Part shown: positions 5,890 through 7,835 of the stretch, one piece after another
Position numbering within the stretch: position 1 is the stretch's first letter
Layout: each line of letters begins with the position of its first letter
Source of the DNA: an uncultured Cetobacterium sp.
GTDB lineage: Bacteria > Fusobacteriota > Fusobacteriia > Fusobacteriales > Fusobacteriaceae
Direction: 5' to 3'
NCBI GenBank assembly: GCA_900766645.1
Contig: CAAFWD010000197.1
Span: forward strand, 1-7,835
Length of the DNA: 7,835 bases
Notes under the pieces: generated by a model
Databases searched by the model: none
What the model was told of the DNA's origin: nothing
The model's input: the letters and a program-made list of their open reading frames with translations, nothing else
Program-made: the position numbers and the translations under genes

Positions 5890-6588
5890 ATGTTTAAAAA
5901 TCTATTTAAATCTAAAAATGAAGTAGAATTATTAAAAGAAAGCGAGCGACTAAAATTACAAGTTGAAAAACTAGAAGAGGAACTAAGAAAGAAAAATATT
6001 TTTTTAAAATGTAAGAATACTTTAATTAATGACAAAGAAATATTTTTAAAACATGAAAAAAACTGGAATGACATTGAAGAGCAATTAAAAAAATTCCACA
6101 GTGAAAACAAAGAATTAAAAGAGGTTTTAAAAGATGTAGAAAAATTTATATCTTTAAAAACACTTAATTATAACTATTTAGTTCCTATTGAAAAATATTT
6201 TACTGAAAATAGATTTAAAGAAGTTATATCAATTTTAAAAAAAGAAAATAAAAACTATATCCAAAATATAGATTTCTTAACAATTGATCAATTAGACGTA
6301 GATAACACTCTAAAAGAGAATATAGTAAAAAAATATAATAATTTTATATCAAAAGATATTCCTTGGGATGTTAAAACTCATCTTATTAAAGGGGAAAAAA
6401 TTTCAAAGCTTTATCAAAAACATAGAAAGTTTTTAAATATCTTAACAAATGATAATATTGAATATGTTTGTGATTTAGAAGATTTTAATTTCAACAACTT
6501 ATCTGAGAGTGGATATTCAGAAGATGAAATTTTAACTTTAAAAACTTTGTATGATGAATATATAGAAGAATATAGAATTAAAATTTAG
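5890..6588 (+). CDS. Coiled-coil protein of unknown function with a probable C-terminal duplication
   Basis: This cytoplasmic protein has 232 residues, with no signal peptide or membrane segment. Residues 10-90 form a long heptad-rich coiled coil (for example LQVEKLEEELRKK at 23-35 and EEQLKKFHSENKELKEVL at 63-80). The rest appears helical and contains two similar blocks: 115-135 (ILKKENKNYIQNIDFL...L) and 184-204 (ILTNDNIEYVCDLEDF...L), aligning without gaps with five identities and many conservative pairs. Each is followed by a further helix ending in NNFI or DEYI. The pattern loosely recalls small helix-hairpin nucleic-acid-binding modules, but I cannot assign a family. AAAGGAGG at 5876-5883, six bases before the ATG, is a near-ideal ribosome binding site. 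The upstream spacer of 109 bp and the strong terminator just after the stop suggest a single-gene unit or a weak read-through extension of the hydrolase unit. Confidence 0.82.
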   Translation: MFKNLFKSKNEVELLKESERLKLQVEKLEEELRKKNIFLKCKNTLINDKEIFLKHEKNWNDIEEQLKKFHSENKELKEVLKDVEKFISLKTLNYNYLVPIEKYFTENRFKEVISILKKENKNYIQNIDFLTIDQLDVDNTLKENIVKKYNNFISKDIPWDVKTHLIKGEKISKLYQKHRKFLNILTNDNIEYVCDLEDFNFNNLSESGYSEDEILTLKTLYDEYIEEYRIKI

Positions 6589-6628
6589 AAAAATCTCCTA
6601 CTATAGAAATATTAGTAGGAGATTTTTT
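6589..6628 (+). terminator. Intrinsic terminator of the coiled-coil protein gene
   Basis: AAAAATCTCCTACTA (6589-6603) pairs perfectly over 15 bp with TAGTAGGAGATTTTT (6613-6627) around a nine-base loop, and six T follow the GC-containing part of the stem. It starts directly after the TAG stop at 6586-6588. A-runs on the left arm would also let it act on the minus strand, but no minus-strand gene converges here. Confidence 0.92.
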
Positions 6629-6658
6629 ATTTATAAATTTTAAGTGTACAAAATCCGG

Positions 6659-6673
6659 TTAATATGGTATTAA
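6659..6673. repeat. Operator-like inverted repeat upstream of the M20D gene
   Basis: TTAATA and TATTAA form a perfect 6-bp inverted repeat around TGG, directly abutting the TATAAT box at 6675-6680 and occupying the -35 to -10 spacer. The position would suit a repressor site, but the arms are only A and T, so the call is tentative. Confidence 0.3.
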
Positions 6674-6674
6674 A

Positions 6675-6680
6675 TATAAT
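6675..6680 (+). promoter_or_regulatory. Likely -10 box of the M20D amidohydrolase gene
   Basis: TATAAT lies 30 bases upstream of the ATG at 6711 and downstream of the terminator that isolates this gene. An overlapping alternative hexamer, TATACT, sits at 6680-6685. No good -35 box is seen at the standard spacing. Confidence 0.5.
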
Positions 6681-6710
6681 ATACTAATATATAAACAGGA
6701 GGAAACAGAC

Positions 6711-7835
6711 ATGATTAAACTAATCGATACACACAGAAACTTTTTCCACTCAACTCCAGAAATAGCCTTAAAAGAATACAAAACAGCTGAATATATAAGA
6801 GAAAATTTAAAAAGATTGAATATTGAATTTCATACAGTAGGTACAAGCACTTTAGCTTTTATTCCTGGTGAAACTGATTCTTGTATTGCTTTTAGAGCCG
6901 ATATTGATGCTCTTCCACTTTTAGAAGAGAGTAATAATCCTTTTAAATCCAAAATTAATGGAATGATGCATGCTTGCGGTCATGATGGGCACGCTTCTAT
7001 GCTTTTAACTTTTGCTGAAGAGATTACAAAAAATATGACTTCTGGTATTAATTTAAAAAAATCTTTATTACTTATTTTTCAAGCTGGTGAAGAAGGGGCT
7101 GGTGGAGCAAAATATATAATCGAAGATAACTACTATAAAAGTAAAAATATTGAGGCAATTTTTGCACTTCATGTCTATCCTGAAATAAATTCTGGGGAAT
7201 TCGCTTTAAAAAATGGAATTCTTTCTCTTCAAAATATAAATTTAGATATAAAAATAACTGGAAAAGGATGTCACGGGGCTCAACCTCATAAAGGAGTTGA
7301 TTCTATTTTAGTAGGTGCTAAACTTATTGAAGCATACCAATCTATAAAATCAAGAAACATTCCACAACATGAACATTTTCTTTTAACTATAGGTTCTTTT
7401 AAAGCTGGAAGTGTAAGAAATATTATTCCTGAATATGTTGACATGCTAGGAACTATTCGTCTTGAAAATGTTTCCTTAATCCCTTTAATACAGGAAAGAA
7501 TTGAAAAAATTAATAAAGGATTTGAAGAAGCTTTTGATGTTAATATAGAGATGAATTTTAAACCTTTTTATCCACCTGTTATAAATAATGAAAATCTATA
7601 TAAACTTTCTTTAAATGCTATTAAAAACCAAAAATGCTATACAGATGTAAAATTAAGTGGATCAGAAGATTTTTCATTCTTTTTACAAGATGGTACCCCT
7701 GGTTTTTTAGGTTTAATGGGAATTAGAGATGAAGAAAAAGGGCATATTTATCCGCTACATAATAATAAATTTGACTTTAGTAATGATGCACTAATTTATG
7801 GTGTTGATTTTTTTATGAATATTTTAAAAGAAATA
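6711..7835 (+). CDS. M20D-family amidohydrolase (hippurate / N-acyl-L-amino acid hydrolase type), 3' end cut by the window
   Basis: The frame is open for 375 codons to the window edge without a stop. Usual family length is 380-400 residues, so only a few residues are missing. These cytoplasmic di-metal hydrolases cleave N-acyl amino acids such as hippurate, N-acetyl amino acids or auxin conjugates. The motifs are FRADIDALP at 61-69, MHACGHDGH at 86-94 (metal ligands C89 and H91), QAGEEGAGG at 124-132 (E127 as general base, E128 as ligand), ALHVYP at 152-157 (H154), GCHGAQPH at 186-193 in the lid/dimerisation domain, SGSEDFSFF near 316-324 and YPLHNNKFDF, whose H350 closes the metal site. All catalytic residues are present. 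AGGAGG at 6697-6702 is eight bases before the ATG, and the N-terminus (HRNFFHSTPE) matches the family start. The gene has its own promoter and is separated from upstream genes by a terminator. The acyl group and amino acid preference cannot be read from the sequence. Confidence 0.92.
   Translation, partial: MIKLIDTHRNFFHSTPEIALKEYKTAEYIRENLKRLNIEFHTVGTSTLAFIPGETDSCIAFRADIDALPLLEESNNPFKSKINGMMHACGHDGHASMLLTFAEEITKNMTSGINLKKSLLLIFQAGEEGAGGAKYIIEDNYYKSKNIEAIFALHVYPEINSGEFALKNGILSLQNINLDIKITGKGCHGAQPHKGVDSILVGAKLIEAYQSIKSRNIPQHEHFLLTIGSFKAGSVRNIIPEYVDMLGTIRLENVSLIPLIQERIEKINKGFEEAFDVNIEMNFKPFYPPVINNENLYKLSLNAIKNQKCYTDVKLSGSEDFSFFLQDGTPGFLGLMGIRDEEKGHIYPLHNNKFDFSNDALIYGVDFFMNILKEI

Noticed and set aside
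5835..6110. Minus-strand open frame, Phe/Ser/Leu-rich
   Set aside because: It is the complement of the Lys/Glu-rich coiled-coil coding sequence, which produces exactly this composition.

Overview
The window is about three-quarters A+T, with strong AGGAGG-type ribosome binding sites and tightly packed genes. It encodes both peptide-catabolism enzymes and exported proteins with short signal peptides. This fits a gut-type anaerobe of the Fusobacteriota (Fusobacterium or Cetobacterium relatives). The assignment is inferred from composition and gene families; no marker gene is present. No tRNA, rRNA, CRISPR array or insertion sequence was seen, and no gene-free stretch exceeds 300 bases.

Region 1 (1-4165, plus strand) is the distal part of an operon of four overlapping genes. 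It holds the C-terminus of an M24 Xaa-Pro-type aminopeptidase, a complete M42 metallo-aminopeptidase, a 591-residue PRD/EIIA-type transcription regulator, and a MalY/PatB-family PLP C-S lyase that starts at a TTG codon. The overlaps are 17, 14 and 4 bp, implying translational coupling. The theme is peptide breakdown and sulfur amino acid catabolism under a regulator of the PTS-responsive type. The M42-plus-regulator pair recalls FrvX-FrvR of E. coli. The operon ends at a perfect 15-bp stem at 4169-4201 that also serves the convergent minus-strand gene.

Region 2 (4200-5780) is a divergent pair sharing a 135-bp promoter region. On the minus strand is a small, highly charged secreted protein of 117 residues. 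On the plus strand is an exported choloylglycine hydrolase-family enzyme (bile salt hydrolase / penicillin V acylase fold), whose catalytic Cys22 directly follows the predicted signal peptidase site.

Region 3 (5781-6628) holds a 232-residue protein of unknown function with an N-terminal coiled coil and what looks like a duplicated C-terminal module. It is closed by a second clear intrinsic terminator.

Region 4 (6629-7835) has a promoter with a TATAAT box and an M20D amidohydrolase (hippurate / N-acyl-amino acid hydrolase type) that runs off the right edge and lacks only its last few residues.

Overall the genes describe an organism that lives on peptides and on amide-conjugated amino acids. 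No defence system, phage or novel mobile system is evident. The least explained parts are the regulator with tyrosines at expected phospho-histidine positions, the charged secreted protein, and the coiled-coil protein.
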